DNA of 64,000 nucleotides from Atherix ibis (taxonomy: Eukaryota > Arthropoda > Insecta > Diptera > Athericidae), in the NCBI GenBank assembly GCA_958298945.1, contig OY282605.1:42262811-42326810 (forward strand). Reading direction: 5' to 3'. The notes under the pieces are model-generated. The model searched no databases and was not told where the DNA came from. It saw nothing but the letters and a program-made list of their open reading frames with translations. Of this stretch, positions 11,663 to 23,378 are shown one piece after another (the first letter of the stretch is position 1; each line of letters starts with the position of its first letter). The translations under genes were made by a program, and so were the position numbers.

Positions 11663-14361
11663 TAATTATAATATCGATTCCCTTATGGTGATTTTTGATA
11701 CGATGTTCAAGGTAATAAATATTAATTCAAGATATTTTTTGGCAAAATACTTTGACGAGACACTTATGAGGACTGTTTTTAATAAGGTATAAAAAAGAAC
11801 CATAATAAATTGTATACACTTAGATGTATATATTTCTTAAAAATATTTTTTTTGTAATAAAATAAGTTTTTTTTTTCTAACAAAATGTTTATGACAAAAA
11901 TAAATAGTAATAAAATATCTTTGGTCTTTTAATTATTGATAAATGTTCATTTATTTTTTTTTTGACATTCTAAGACTTTTCGAATACAGAATAAATTTAT
12001 GATTGAATAATTGAATAAAATTTCAGTTTGCAAAAGAGTTTGATTGAAACTATTTCAATTTTCAAATCAACTATTCAGACTTGTTATATTGAATTTTGGT
12101 TCCTTTGATGTCAGTTTCTGAACTGTGTAAATATTTTGGTCATCATACCATTTTATTTGAGATCTTCTACAATATGCCCCAGAAGAGATAAAATGCTATC
12201 ATCACCTTAGTAACTAAATTCAGTTCAAATTGAAGTATTTAAGCTGATGAAAATTTTATGAATGCACAAATTATTAAATTGAATCCCTGTTGCTAAGGCA
12301 AGCAGAAGATGCTCATGAAAATTAATGAATAAATAGACGGACAGCTGGTATATACCAGTGAACTAGAACTATTTGGAGCCCAATGCATATTAGCGTATAA
12401 AAGCATCCATCCATCCATTCATCCTGTCTGATCGATATAGAATTTGAGATGAAATTCAGCCACTGACAAGAAATTAAGTAAACGGTGTTTGGCTCATAAG
12501 CCTTTGACCAACCTCGAGTAAATATGTAAACAGAGCCATTTGAACCGAACCGAATGCAAATTGTATATACTTGTACAGTGCCAAATGTACAATAGTAGCT
12601 ATCGGGGGGATACCAACAGTGATGGAAGACAAAAACGAAGACCTCACAAATAAACAACACTTCGAAATTTAGAGACGGTAGAGAAGTACTTGTAGATGAT
12701 GGCCACCATCACCTTCCAAAATTCACTCTTCTCTATTCTTGTGCTTAACGTAGAACGACCAAAATTTGTGTTTAAACAAAAATATACAATATTTATAAGG
12801 TATGATCATATTTATACTTACATCTTACACTTAGATAGTAACCGATGCTGGAGTATTGAAAGTTCAAATGGCGGGAAGTACACTTATACCATCCAGAGTG
12901 CTCCCTTCGGATGGATGTGAAATTTAAATAACCATCACCAGTCTGAGGAACCTGTAAGTAGATTTTCATTTTCAGTATTATTAAACATAAATAAATATTA
13001 CTGCATTAGTAAAGTTACCAACACATTTACACTATTCATCAAACAGGTTAACCAACTATTTACATATGCTACCATTTATACACAAGCCACATAAGCCAGT
13101 ACAGAACAGCATTCATTCTCACTTACATATTTGGAAAATTATTTTGCCGAACATTTACACCTGATGTTCGTTCGGTTATGTCCTTTTTCTAAAGGTGGTT
13201 ACTTATTCCGATGCGAACGGAATTTCTTCAATTTTCCAATAGCCTATGAAAATTTTGCGTGTGCACACACATTGGTATTTATCGATAATTCTTATCTGGT
13301 ATTGGTTTTGTTCATCACTTAATGCACTATTAGACAGGTTTATATGTTACCCTTCTATATGCGTTGAAATGTTTTCTGTATTATTTACACTTAAGATAGG
13401 CGGTGCATGTCAAAAGGAGAATTATTCCCGAAGTTTTGTATGTAAAAAGCTTGAATCCTTCTGTTAATAAATGTAGAATCAAATATTGCTGAGTATGTCT
13501 GAGGATGGTTAAATTCGAAGTTTAAGACCAAGGACAACGCTAACATATGAAGTATATATGCATATGTGTATATACGCTGAAAGGTACTTTTGAGGGTTCT
13601 TAAACTGTTTATGCCACATGCAATTTTCAAGTCTTTTCAACCGTAGTTGTAGTAAGATCCTGTCGGCTACAACTTTTCCGACAAAATTCAACAAAGTACT
13701 CGTACAAGCGTCAACTACACATCCTAGTCTCCTTAAAAATTGTACTCAATTTGCACATGAATGGCATGCTTGAATGGTTGCTTGAATATGACGTGTACAT
13801 AATGTAATAACACCATCAAGGTGAAATAGGCTTTCATATCTGATTCGAGAACGGAATTGGTGTTGACTGTAAGTAGCACTTTTGGAACAGATTACAAAAT
13901 AAAATTACTATAAGTCGACATCATTATATTAAAAGATGAAGACCGAATAGGGAGGCTTTTATTGATGCGGAAAATTGGAAAACTTATAAAAACGTGCATA
14001 CGTGTATGTTTGTGGGTGTAATAATTTCTATTACCAAAATTCTTTTCTATTTCAAATTTTTATGATAATTTGGAGAAAAAAATTTAAATATTATTAATCG
14101 AAGATTATATTAATTATAAAAAATGATAAGAAATTATTTGGCCCTCCATTTAGGTTATTTCGTAAAGTAAAACAAACCAAAAATTCGGTAGTAAGAAATG
14201 TTCCTTATTGGATCAGAGTGGAGACATTTTGGGTTTAACATCTTAAGAACATTTTTCTGAAGTAAATACAATATATAAAATATATTTTAAAAAAGTAATA
14301 CTTTTACATAACACCGAATTTATAAATAAAGATGTCTTTTGTCTATTTGAATAGTTAAATA
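11663..14361. other. intron-like spacer, no gene seen
   Basis: Sequence between about 12300 and 13900 is less AT-rich and has several frames of 60-112 codons on both strands. None shows a known domain, and they overlap each other on opposite strands. They look like chance frames in unique intronic DNA. Confidence 0.4.
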
Positions 14362-15247
14362 CGAGGTCTGTTTTAAAAGTATTGCGAATTTTGAATTTCC
14401 GCGGCTTACGTATATTCGATTTTCGATTTTTTTATGACGTTATGTTAGTACTCTTGTTTCTCACTTAAGCCAATAAGTTCGGCCATTTTGAATGTTCAGT
14501 TAATTTTTGACAGCTGCTTTGCTTGCACGTGTTTTGGCTCGTCTTTTTGCTCACTTTCGACCAAAACAGCATCGCATTAATATTGCTAAGGAGCTGTTAG
14601 ACCCAAATTTGCTTCAGAGAGTTATAACTAGTGAAAAATCATGGGCTTATGATTATAACGTGGAAACCAAAGCTCAATCATCCCAATGGAAGCTGCCGCA
14701 CGACCCAAGACCGAAAAAAGCGCCCCAAGTTTGGTCGAATATGAAGGTTTTTGCTTAGAGTTTTCTTTAATTGCAGGTGCGTTGTGTATCATGAATTCTT
14801 GCCACAGGGTAGAACGGTCAATAAGGAATATTACCTGCAAGTTATGCGCAAGTTGCGCGAAGAAATCCACCAGAAACGCCCGGATTTGTGGAAGAACAAA
14901 AATTGGCTTTTGCCATATTTGGCCAAAAACAACACACTAATAATGCCACAGCCACCGTATTCCCGAGATCTGGTCCCCTCTGACTTTTTCTTCTTCCCGA
15001 AACTGAAGAGCCCCATAAGACGATGACGCTACGCTACGATTGAGGAGATAAAAGCGGCATCGATGGAGGAGCTGGACAAGATTACAAAAAATTATTTTTT
15101 GAAGTGCTTCGAGAATTGGGAAAAACGTTGGCAAAAGTATATAATATCTGGTGGGGATTACGTTGAAGGGGACAAAATAGATATTTATGAATAAATAAAT
15201 AATTTTTGAAAAAACCAAAATTCGCGATACCTTTTGAACAGAGGTCG
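14362..15247 (+). mobile_element. internally deleted mariner, 886 bp, TA flanks
   Basis: The left end reads CGAGGTCTGTTTTAAAAGTA after a TA. The right end, in reverse complement, reads CGACCTCTGTTCAAAAGGTA, followed by TA at 15248-15249. Mariners of this kind are about 1.3 kb when complete; about 400 bp coding the N-terminal DNA-binding region is missing. The copy at 52352-53168 has the same ends and apparently the same missing part, so both probably descend from one deletion derivative moved by a full-length relative. Confidence 0.9.
14507..15194 (+). pseudogene. mariner transposase, N-terminus deleted and frameshifted
   Basis: The remaining protein begins in a segment TAALLARVLARL, which is not part of the usual N-terminus, and then joins the normal sequence at RPKQHRINIAKELLD. 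Next come LLQRVITSEKSWAYDYNVET (family form VITGDE-WVYGYD; the first catalytic Asp-Glu is altered to S-E-K), the linker KAQSSQWKLPHDPRPKKAPQ, and in another frame FFNCRCVVYHEFLPQGRTVN. The segment with the second catalytic Asp (HHDNAPAHT) is missing between KNKNWLLPYL and AKNNTLIMPQ. PPYSRDLVPSDFFFFPKLK carries the third Asp. At least one frameshift near 14755 and a stop at about 15026 break it. Confidence 0.85.
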
Positions 15248-15491
15248 TACACGATTTCTTTCCAAAGAAAAAACTTTTTATTGAAATTTTCGAATAAAAT
15301 ACAACAGATGGCAATAAAATCAACTTTTTATTAAAATTTTCGGGATTGACAACAGATGTCATAACTTTCACACATGGTTTGTGTTAATAATAACTTATAT
15401 GGCATTTTGGAGGTTAAACATCTGTCATTCATTCTCGATTAGTCACTGAACGAAATAGTGTAAATAACAAAGTTTTTTTTTTGCTTCAAAA

Positions 15492-16467
15492 ATGTCGAAT
15501 TTCGTATCAAAAAAGTCCCATTTGCGGGAAGTGTTTATTTACTTCTTCAATTTGAAGATTGCTCATTCGATTGCTCACCGAAGCTTATCCTGAATATGTT
15601 CCATCGATTTCAACGTGCGAGAGATGGTTTGTGCGGTTCAGAAGTGGTGATTTTGACACGGAAGACAAAGAACGACCAGGTCAGCCAAACAAGTTTGAAA
15701 ATGAAGATTTGGAGGCATTACTCGACGAAGACTGTTGTCGAACTCAAGAAGAAATTGCAAAATCATTGGGAGTCACTCAAGCAGCCATTTCAAAACGTTT
15801 GAAATCAGCAGGATTCATCCAAAAGCAAGGAAATTGGGTCCCATATGAATTGAAGCCGAGAGACGTTGAAAGGCGATTTTGCATGTCCGAAATACTACTT
15901 GAACGATAGAAAAAGAAGTCGTTTTTGAATCGAATCATTACTGGCGACGAAAAAGTGATTCATTACGACAACCCAAAGCGCAAAAAATCGTATGTGAAGC
16001 CCGGCCAACGCCAAAGCCAAATATCCATGGCGCCAAGGTAATGCTCTGTATTTGGTGGGAGCAGAAGGGTGTGATCTATTATGAGCTATTGAAATCGGGC
16101 TAGACGATCACAGGCGACCTCTACCGAACACAATTAATCCGGTTGAAGCGAGCATTGGCCGAAAAACGCCCGGAATATGCGACCAGACACGAAGCCATAA
16201 TTTTCCATCATGACAACGCTCAGCCTCATGTTTGCAAGACTGGTTAAAAATTATTTAGAAAACAGTGGCGAGGAAGTGTTGCCTTACCCGCCTTATAGCC
16301 CAGAACTTGCCCCGTCCGACTTCTATTTTTTTAGATCCATGCATCAGAACAGGGCATCAAAAATTGGCTCGATTCATTCTTGGCCTCAAAACCGGAGCAG
16401 TTTTTTGGGCACGGAATCCATATGTTGGCAGAAAGATGGGAAAAAGTAGTGGGCAATACTTTGAATA
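15492..16467 (+). pseudogene. mariner (irritans-like) transposase, broken
   Basis: An ATG at 15492 starts MSNFVSKKSHLREVFIYFF, the expected mariner N-terminus. A frameshift near 15560 leads into EAYPEYVPSISTCERWFVRF and the second helix-turn-helix (LGVTQAAISKRLK), then NWVPYELKPRD. A TAG at 15907 replaces a Gln in the ERQKKKSFL motif. IITGDEKVIHYDN follows, with W changed to V after the first catalytic Asp. Later come VMLCIWW, YYELLKSG, IIFHHDNAQPHV (second Asp) and YSPELAPSDFYFF (third Asp), with further frameshifts. It ends near GQYFE at 16467. It lies 250 bp after the previous mariner in the same orientation. Terminal repeats could not be paired with confidence. Confidence 0.85.
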
Positions 16468-16597
16468 AAATATATTGTAACAATTTTTCAGTTATACACC
16501 TAATATTTTAAACAAAAAATATTCTGAATATTTTTTTTTTGACAACCAAACCATTTTTTAATAATTAACGTTCGTAGTCATTTTAATATCACAATAC

Positions 16598-16972
16598 AGG
16601 GTGGCGCAAAATAAACCTTATGGTTGGAATTCCTTTTTGATTTTTATTATAACTTTTTTATTTTGATTGGTTATTTTCTATTTTATTTTAGTATGTTATA
16701 AAGAATACTTGTAGAATTTTAAATAAAATTGAGGTCATAATACCTGAAATTTTTCCGAAAGGTTATGGCAAATATTTTGAATAGATCACGAATGTACGAA
16801 GCAAAAATTGGCTACCACTTTCGAAATATAACACCATTTTTCATAATTAAACTAAAAATAGTTCCTATAAATATATTAGTTTTATCAAAAATATATTTTA
16901 ATAATTATTATCAATGTCAAAATATTTTAAAGAATTTAAACCACTAGCTTTCCTTTAGCACCATCCTGTTTT
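16598..16972. mobile_element. possible MITE with degenerate terminal repeats
   Basis: The left side reads ACAGGGTGGCGCAAAATAAA after a TA-like step. The right side, in reverse complement, reads ACAGGATGGTGCTAAAGGAA. The ACAGGGTGG start is typical of DD41D/Tc1-mariner ends. The 375 bp between have no recognisable transposase. This could be a MITE or two unrelated matches. Confidence 0.35.
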
Positions 16973-16974
16973 TT

Positions 16975-19056
16975 CTTAACTTGTAATTTTTTTTTGCCAT
17001 GTGAATTTATTTATATTAAATGATGTCGACAAAAATCAATTGCAGTAACAGCATCGGTTAAATAAGATACTTTTGTCACAAAATCGGGACATTTTATTCT
17101 TTAAGTGAATATTTTGAGGAACAGTAAAGAAAATATGCATTAATAAAACTGAATTTTTTTTAAAACTAAAAATTCAATAGTGGACCTAAAAATTCAGTAG
17201 TAGACCTCTGTTATCTTATAAAAAAAGCAATCTTAATAAATTGTTTAAATTTAATGTAAAAAATCTACTCTGACATATACAATAAACATAATATTACCAT
17301 TAACTTGAATCTATATATTTATGTGACCATTTAAATTTATATCATCTTTTCTGTAATTATGGTTAATAAATTAACAATAAAATGGTAATAATTTTTACTT
17401 AATTACATAATGTACATTTCCCATTTTATTGAAATTTTTCTTTATCATAACTGAAATTGCCCCATAAAGATTGTGTAATACAATATTTTTCTGAACAATT
17501 GCTTTTAAATATTGTTGTTGTTAATCAATGAAATATTTATTTGAGCAAAAATTATTAACTAAATAAATTGTAATTAGTAGGAACACTTTATAATATATGA
17601 TTTTAAATTTTCAATTGCAATAGTTTTAGAATGCCTGTACCAACATCAATTTTCCATTAATGAACCTTCCGTTCTAACCATAATTAACAATTATATCTAA
17701 GCAATTTCGAATAAAATTATCAAACTCTTCTAATAAGTAAGTTAATTTTACAATATTTCCACAATCTATACTCTACTATTAAACGATAATCGATTATTTT
17801 TATAACCCATAATACCACAAAGTACGAGTATTTGACTCTATTGATATTAGCAATAATAATAATACTAAAAATAATCCTTGTCATTTTCAATAATAATATT
17901 TTTTTTTGTTGGTAATATTTGCAAAATTTAACATTTTATAGCAATTATTAAATATGAAATCTTCACAAATGTTGCATGCATAAAATTGTTATATTCCATC
18001 ATTAACCATTGGATTTAAGGTATGCTTTTTTTATTATTATGCAACATAAAAATCGACATAAATTTGAATATCGAATACAAAATGAAAATTAAAATGTTTT
18101 TTATTTTCGTATTTGTTTTTTTTTTAAAGAATTTTTCTTCTTACATTATTTGTTATTAATGACAATATAAAATATGCAAGGATATCATTTTGCCATCATT
18201 ATTATTATTATGAGTTTTTCTTTTCGTTATTAAATAAATTTTTATAAATCTAAAATGAAATGTAAATTTTTAATATTTAACAAACAAAAATATAATATTC
18301 TTATAGCAGTTGAAATCGGATATTATATAAAAGGAACTCTTCTTATTATTTTCTATAAATTTTTTAGCAAAAGGTATAGTGTAGATTTTGTAGGGAAAAT
18401 ATTTATTTTTTTAATCAAAATTTTCAAGTAAAATAAATTTTCAGTTGAATATTTAATATAACGAATAAATAATAGAGAAAAAATATTATTTGTTTGTTTA
18501 TTTGAATGAATTTGATGACCTTTAAATGGTTAGTTGGATGGACCAGTTTGAGATTGATAGATTTTCTTGAGTATATTAGTTTATTTTAATAAATTATAAA
18601 GTGGATTTGGAAAGGTTATTAAGGTATCTAAAAGCTCCATAATGGAGGAAATCTTGTTAGCAAATAAATGTTGGGTAAGGTGACATTCCTTATCTTTTGT
18701 GGATCCTGAACAATTTTCGTGACTATAAATAGGTTAGATTGTCTATGAATGCATAAATATGATATTTTCAATTTGATTAACAGATAGTAAATACTGGGTG
18801 ATAAATAGTTGAGCTGATAGCCCAAAATTCTCATAGGAACTGGACCAAATGCCGAATATTGTTGAAAACAGGATCACTTAAAGAATAATGAATTTTTTCA
18901 AGACCTTCATTATAGCTGCTCATAAAATTAAGCATATTATGATGAACTACAATTTCTACAGCTAACCTTACTGTCCATAGCTCACCATAATATGAAGTTA
19001 ACCAACTCAGAAAATTTCTATAACAAAACTTACGGATATGACAGCTATTTAATATA
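16975..19056. other. AT-rich spacer, no gene seen
   Basis: Very AT-rich with short homopolymers. Two minus-strand frames near 18628-19148 have no recognisable domains. Confidence 0.5.
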
Positions 19057-20293
19057 TAGGGTCTTCCAATAAGAGTAATATGATTTCTAAGTGACGTTTT
19101 GGCCATTTTTAATATGTCATGATCTGTCATTTTTTTCATTGTATTCAATAATGTTTACAATTTTATCATGAAGAGATATATACAAGAAAAACGTTTTTAA
19201 TTTATTCAATTTTATTATCAAAATAATCGTTTTCCAATTGCAACTTTTCGTGCGCTTTTGCTATTCGTCGAATTGTTAAAAATTTCCAGCGCACATTTTC
19301 TTTACATAATGTTAAAGTGGCAATAAGACAAAGAACCGCTCGAAGTAATGAAAATATTGCTGACGTTCAGGCAAGTGTTACTGAAGACCCCAATTTGTCG
19401 ATTTCAAGACGCTCTCAAGAATTGGGACTGTCTCAAAACACAACCTGGCGGATTTTGAGAAAGGATTTGAGCTTGCATTCGTGTAAAATTGTTATCACTC
19501 AAGAACTGAAGCCATTGGACCACCGTAAACGTTGTAAATTTAACGATTTTGTCTTTTTTAAGAAAATCATCTTCTCCGATTAGGCTCACTTTCTTTTGAG
19601 TGGTGCGGTAAATAAACAAAACTGTCGATTTTGGTGCAAAGAAAATCTACAAATTTTTCATGAAGACCCATTTCATTCACCTAAATTGACAGTTTGGTGT
19701 GGTTTTTGGTCCGGTGGAATCATCGGTCCGTACTTCTTTCGAAATGAAGCTGGTAACACCATTACTGTCAATGGAGAGCGGTATAGATCGCTGATAACTA
19801 ACTTTTTATGGCAGAAATTGAAAGAAGTTGATTTAGACAACATCTGGTTCCAACAAGACGGGGCTACGTGCCACACAGCACGTGCAACAGCCGAATTATT
19901 GCGAGAAAAGTTTCTAGGTTCGATTATTTCAAGAAATTGTTGATTATTTCAAGAAGAAAGAAGTTGTGATTTAACACCATTAGACTAATTCTTGTGAGGT
20001 TATGTGAAGTTATTGGTCTTTAGCAATAAACCAGACTCTCTTCGAGCTTTAGAAGTCAATATTGAATGTGCTATTCATGACATACGACTTGATTTAGTGG
20101 AAAAAGTGCTCGAAAATTGGGTTCATCGAATTCGTTCCTGCAAAAGAAGTCGTGGAGGCCATTTGAATGACGTTTTATTCAGAACTTAATTGTATCGATT
20201 GTACTTTATGCTAAATAAAAAACATTTGAATTTTCTTAACAATTAGTGGGTTTTTTTGAAAATAAATCTTATCATTCTTATTCGAAAACCCTT
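19057..20293 (+). mobile_element. DD41D (rosa-like) transposon with inverted ends
   Basis: The left end reads AGGGTCTTCCAATAAGAGTA after a TA. The right end, in reverse complement, reads AGGGTTTTCGAATAAGAATG, also preceded by TA plus one base. At about 1.24 kb it has the expected full length. The same kind of end (AGGGT followed by AATAA) occurs at 55595 and at about 60659, so these three belong to one family. A second DD41D family here uses AGGGTGGACCAT ends. Confidence 0.85.
19168..20189 (+). pseudogene. DD41D transposase (rosa-like), broken
   Basis: An ATG at 19168 opens MKRYIQEKRF, and the following FYYQNNRFPIATFRALL matches the N-terminal helix of this family. From 19317 a cleaner frame reads RTARSNENIADVQASV, then the helix-turn-helix RRSQELGLSQNTTWRILRKD and ITQELKPLDHRKRCKF. 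A deletion and frameshift precede KIIFSD(stop)AHFLLSGAVNKQN, where the Glu after the first catalytic Asp is replaced by TAG. TVWCGFWSGGIIGPYFF, then WFQQDGATCHTA (second Asp) and LTPLDXFL (third acidic site) follow. On the family consensus 41 residues separate the last two. A frameshift lies near 19925. The tail RIRSCKRSRGGHLNDVLF is typical. Confidence 0.85.
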
Positions 20294-20890
20294 TAATTAT
20301 CCTAGATCACATCCGTGAAAAAAGAAAACCAATTTATAGTTTTCTATAAAAAAACGTATGACTATTTGGAATTTTGTACCTCTGCAGGTATCCAGTCAGG
20401 ATGTGGTCAGAAATTTTATAAACTAATTATTAAAGTTAGGAAATCTTTTTCCAAATGAGAGTTCAGTAGTTAAAAAAAAAGGAATTGATTTAAGGACAAT
20501 TAGTTCCAATATTAACTATTTATAAAAAATAATTTTTCGACTTTTTCTTAAAGATTATATCTTTTTTTAATATTTAGATATAAATAAAAGAACACAATAA
20601 TTTTGTAAGACTACACGTATTATTGAAAAAGTTCAAATATTTTTTTGTAAACATAATCTACCAAATGATGTAAGGCGTCTACTAATCTGAGTTTTTTTTT
20701 CTATTAGGGTTAAAATTGGAAATTTTTGTTAAATCTGTCATTTAGTTTTTAGCATACTCACAGTAAAAAATTTACCATTTGTTATTATGCCTTAAAAATA
20801 ATTCGCAAAATTTGAGATTTTTTGCAATCAAAAATTTGCTAGATAAATTTCAGTCTACTGGTTTGGTATAAAACATTCCAGAAAAATAAC
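20294..20890. other. AT-rich spacer, no gene seen
   Basis: No coding resemblance. The sequence may include the unreadable 5' end of the DD41D relic that follows. Confidence 0.4.
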
Positions 20891-21347
20891 ATGTGCTCGT
20901 ACAGGCCGTTGAGCTGAAAACTGACTCGATGAATCAAAGTATTGCCGAGGATCCAGTTTTATCGGTTTTGCCACATGATCAAAAATTTTGTGTATCCATT
21001 ATGACCACATGATAAAATTTGCACAACCATTTGGCTCTTAAGCCTTATAAAGTTCAGTTTTTGCAAGAAATAAAGCTACCAGATCATTTTCAACATCAAC
21101 ATTTTATTGATTAGATCAATAAACATAGTGCTGGTTTTTTAGAAAAATTCATTTTTTCGGACGAAGATCATTTTCACTTAGCCGGCTATAATAACAAACA
21201 AAATTGTCGCATTTTGACATCTTAAAATTAAACGGAAGCTATTGACCAACTATTACATTGTTGACGTATCACTATCATTGGTCCCTATTTTGCGAAAATG
21301 AGGTTGGTGCTACACTGACTGTCAATCGCGTGCGCTACAGAGACATA

Positions 21348-22505
21348 CCAGGTGTATAAGCTTAAATCCGCAGTTTTGTCATAGATGGCGTTAGTGAGCG
21401 TATTAAGCTACCATGGGCACGCCATACTATTTTTTTATGAGTTTGACATCTGTCAACATTAATCAGTGCACATTGTCAGCAATTTCGTACAAAAACGTAC
21501 ATTTTTCTTTTCGTAATCATGTCTAGTTTTGTGCCAGAAAAACAGCATATGCGGGAAGCTCTGCTTTTCTGCTTCAATTTGAAGAAATCGGCTGCCGAAT
21601 CGCATCGAATGCTTATGGAGGCTTATGGTGACAGTGCTTTATCGGAAACAATGTGCCAAAATTGGTTTCCTCGATTCAAAGACGGTAATTTTGACTTATG
21701 GAACAAGAAGCCATTTCCATGCGTCTGCGTGCCATGGGGAAGATTGAAAAGATCGGCATGAATTTAACGATAGGCAGATGGAGCGACGCCAAAACACATG
21801 CGAAATCTTGCTCGCCAGACAAAAAAAAAGTCGTTCCTGCATCAGATTGTGACAGCTGATGGAAAGTGGATGTATTTCGAGAATTCTAAACGCCAGAAAT
21901 CCTGGGTTGATCCCGGCCAACCCTCAACATCTTCCCCAAGACCAAACCGCTTCGGACGGAAGACGATGCTGTGCGTTCGGTGGGATCAGCAGGGTATCGT
22001 CTACTATGAGATGTTGAAACCTGGTGAAACTGTCAATGCCCACCACTACCACCAACAATTGATCAAATTAAACCGTGCTCTACGTGAAAAAAGGACGGAT
22101 TATCAACAAAGATATGACCAGCTGATTTTCCTCCACGACAACGCACCATCGCACACGTCAAAATGGTCCGAAACTACTTGGACACATGCAACTGGGAGGT
22201 GCTGCCACACGCCGCTTATTCACCAGTCCTGGCCCCTTCCGACTACCACCTGTTTTCGTCGATAGGCCAAGTGCTCGCTGAGCAGCACTTAGATCCTTAC
22301 GAAGACTTCCGAAAATGGTTTGATGAGTGGTTTGCCTCGAAAGAGAAGGCATTTTTTTGTCGTGGTATCCAAAAATTCCCCGAGAGATGGGAAAAATGTG
22401 TAGCTAGCAATGGCAAGTACTTTGAATAAATTTGTTTTTGCTTTCTATGAAAAAAAAACATGTGTTTTTTATTTAAAAACAGCGGATTTAAGCTTATACA
22501 CCTGG
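21348..22505 (+). mobile_element. mariner, 1158 bp, perfect terminal repeats, nested
   Basis: Both ends begin CCAGGTGTATAAGCTTAAAT and remain identical for 24 bases. TA is present on both sides (21346-21347 and 22506-22507). It is inserted inside the coding region of a DD41D relic. Its sibling at about 56366-57649 is 1.28 kb; the difference is mostly a deletion in the DNA-binding region of this copy. The perfect ends suggest it is among the younger insertions in the window. Confidence 0.95.
21519..22429 (+). pseudogene. mariner transposase with internal deletion
   Basis: Starts MSSFVPEKQHMREALLFCFN at an ATG 171 bp inside the element. After KDGNFDL a deletion of roughly 120 bp removes the linker and most of the second helix-turn-helix, joining directly to PFPCVCVPWGRLKR in another frame (family form PAISMRLRAMGKIER). 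The frame recovers at 21798: RNLARQTKKKSFLHQIVTAD(G)KWMYFEN has the first catalytic Asp, with the Glu after it changed to Gly. LIFLHDNAPSHTS has the second Asp. A frameshift near 22165 moves the frame, and LAPSDYHLFSS has the third, 34 residues on (DD34D). It ends KCVASNGKYFE at 22429. It is inactive as written. Confidence 0.9.
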
Positions 22506-22770
22506 TAGTATGGCCTATTTTTGATGACATCTACGTTGAGGACTTGTTTCAACTCCCCGCAAAACAATAGATTTATTTAAAACCAAATTCAATGGACGTT
22601 CAATTTTGCCCAGAAGTGATATCAAATGGCAACAAAGATCGTGTGATTTGACGCCGTTGGACCTTTTCTTGTAAGGCTATGTAAAAAATTTAAGATCTCA
22701 ATTTAGGTATTCAAAAATTTCATCGAAAATTTGCACAAAAAAAAAAGAATCGATGTCTGTAAAAATATGC

Positions 22771-23238
22771 TCGAGATTGTTTTTTTTTTCATAAATGGTA
22801 ATGATTTTACAGCATATTTCAATAAAGGGTTATGGAATTTTTAGACAAAATGTGTGTTTTATTGAAAATTTAAAAAAAAAAGTAATTGAAAAATCCTCTA
22901 CATAATCTATCAAATAATATATGAATATGACACTTTCAAATGAAGTTATCTGCAATGATAATGCAACCAAATATTCCACAAACAAAAACTGCTCGAAACT
23001 TTTTACTAAACCAATATTTTTATTCTACATTTTAAATACTATTTTTAATATTCATTTAAAACAAATTACAAAATATATCAAAAATTCTAATTGATATTTT
23101 TTTTATTATATTATTTCGACTACTAATTTACAAAACACACCTCTTACAGCCATCTACACTCAAACATTTATAATACAATATAATAAATAATAATAAAAAT
23201 AATTTCATAAATTTCTATATACATATATATATCCTTAC
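22771..23238. other. AT-rich, intron-like
   Basis: No coding resemblance. On the minus strand this would be the start of the intron that follows the immunoglobulin exon. Confidence 0.5.
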
Positions 23239-23378
23239 CGGTGGTTCGCCATCGTCCTTTTGCCAAACGGGTGTACTCGGTGGATTTGAATCAACGTCAC
23301 ACTTCAGTGATACTTCAATACCCTCTCGTAGTGGATAACCGAAGCCAGGTGTGCGTGAAATTGCAAAAGATGGCGTAT
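23239..23378 (-). CDS. internal exon of an immunoglobulin-domain adhesion protein (sidestep/nephrin-like)
   Basis: A 140-bp internal exon on the minus strand. The acceptor is a pyrimidine tract ending ATTTATAG before 23378; the donor is CCG followed by GTAAGGAT after 23239. It starts with the last two bases of a codon (phase 1) and ends on a codon boundary. It encodes TPSFAISRTPGFGYPLREG, then VSLKCDVDSNPPSTPVWQKD and DGEPP. This is the first half of an Ig domain: B-strand Cys in LKCDVDSNP and the core Trp in VWQKD. The wording strongly resembles the sidestep family and related nephrin-type receptors, membrane proteins of axon guidance and cell adhesion. No neighbouring exon was found, so introns here are probably very long. 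The family is confident; the exact paralogue is not. Confidence 0.8.

Larger units (their letters stand above)
20890..22770 (+). mobile_element. DD41D relic interrupted by a mariner
   Basis: Left part (20890-21345): SIAEDPVLSV, then LALKPYKVQFLQEIKLPDHF, FIFSDEDHFHLAGYNNKQNC (first catalytic Asp block), IIGPYFAK and TLTVNRVRYRD. Right part (22508-22690): shifted frames giving RSCDLTPLDLFL, a stop, then GYVKNL, which is the block around the last catalytic residue. The two parts are consecutive in the family, and the 1158-bp mariner lies between them, so the DD41D copy is the older insertion. Stops are frequent. No convincing terminal repeats were found. Confidence 0.85.

Noticed and set aside
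12322..13700. Cluster of frames of 60-112 codons on both strands
   Set aside because: They overlap one another, show no domains or splice pattern, and include low-complexity stretches; treated as chance frames in unique DNA.
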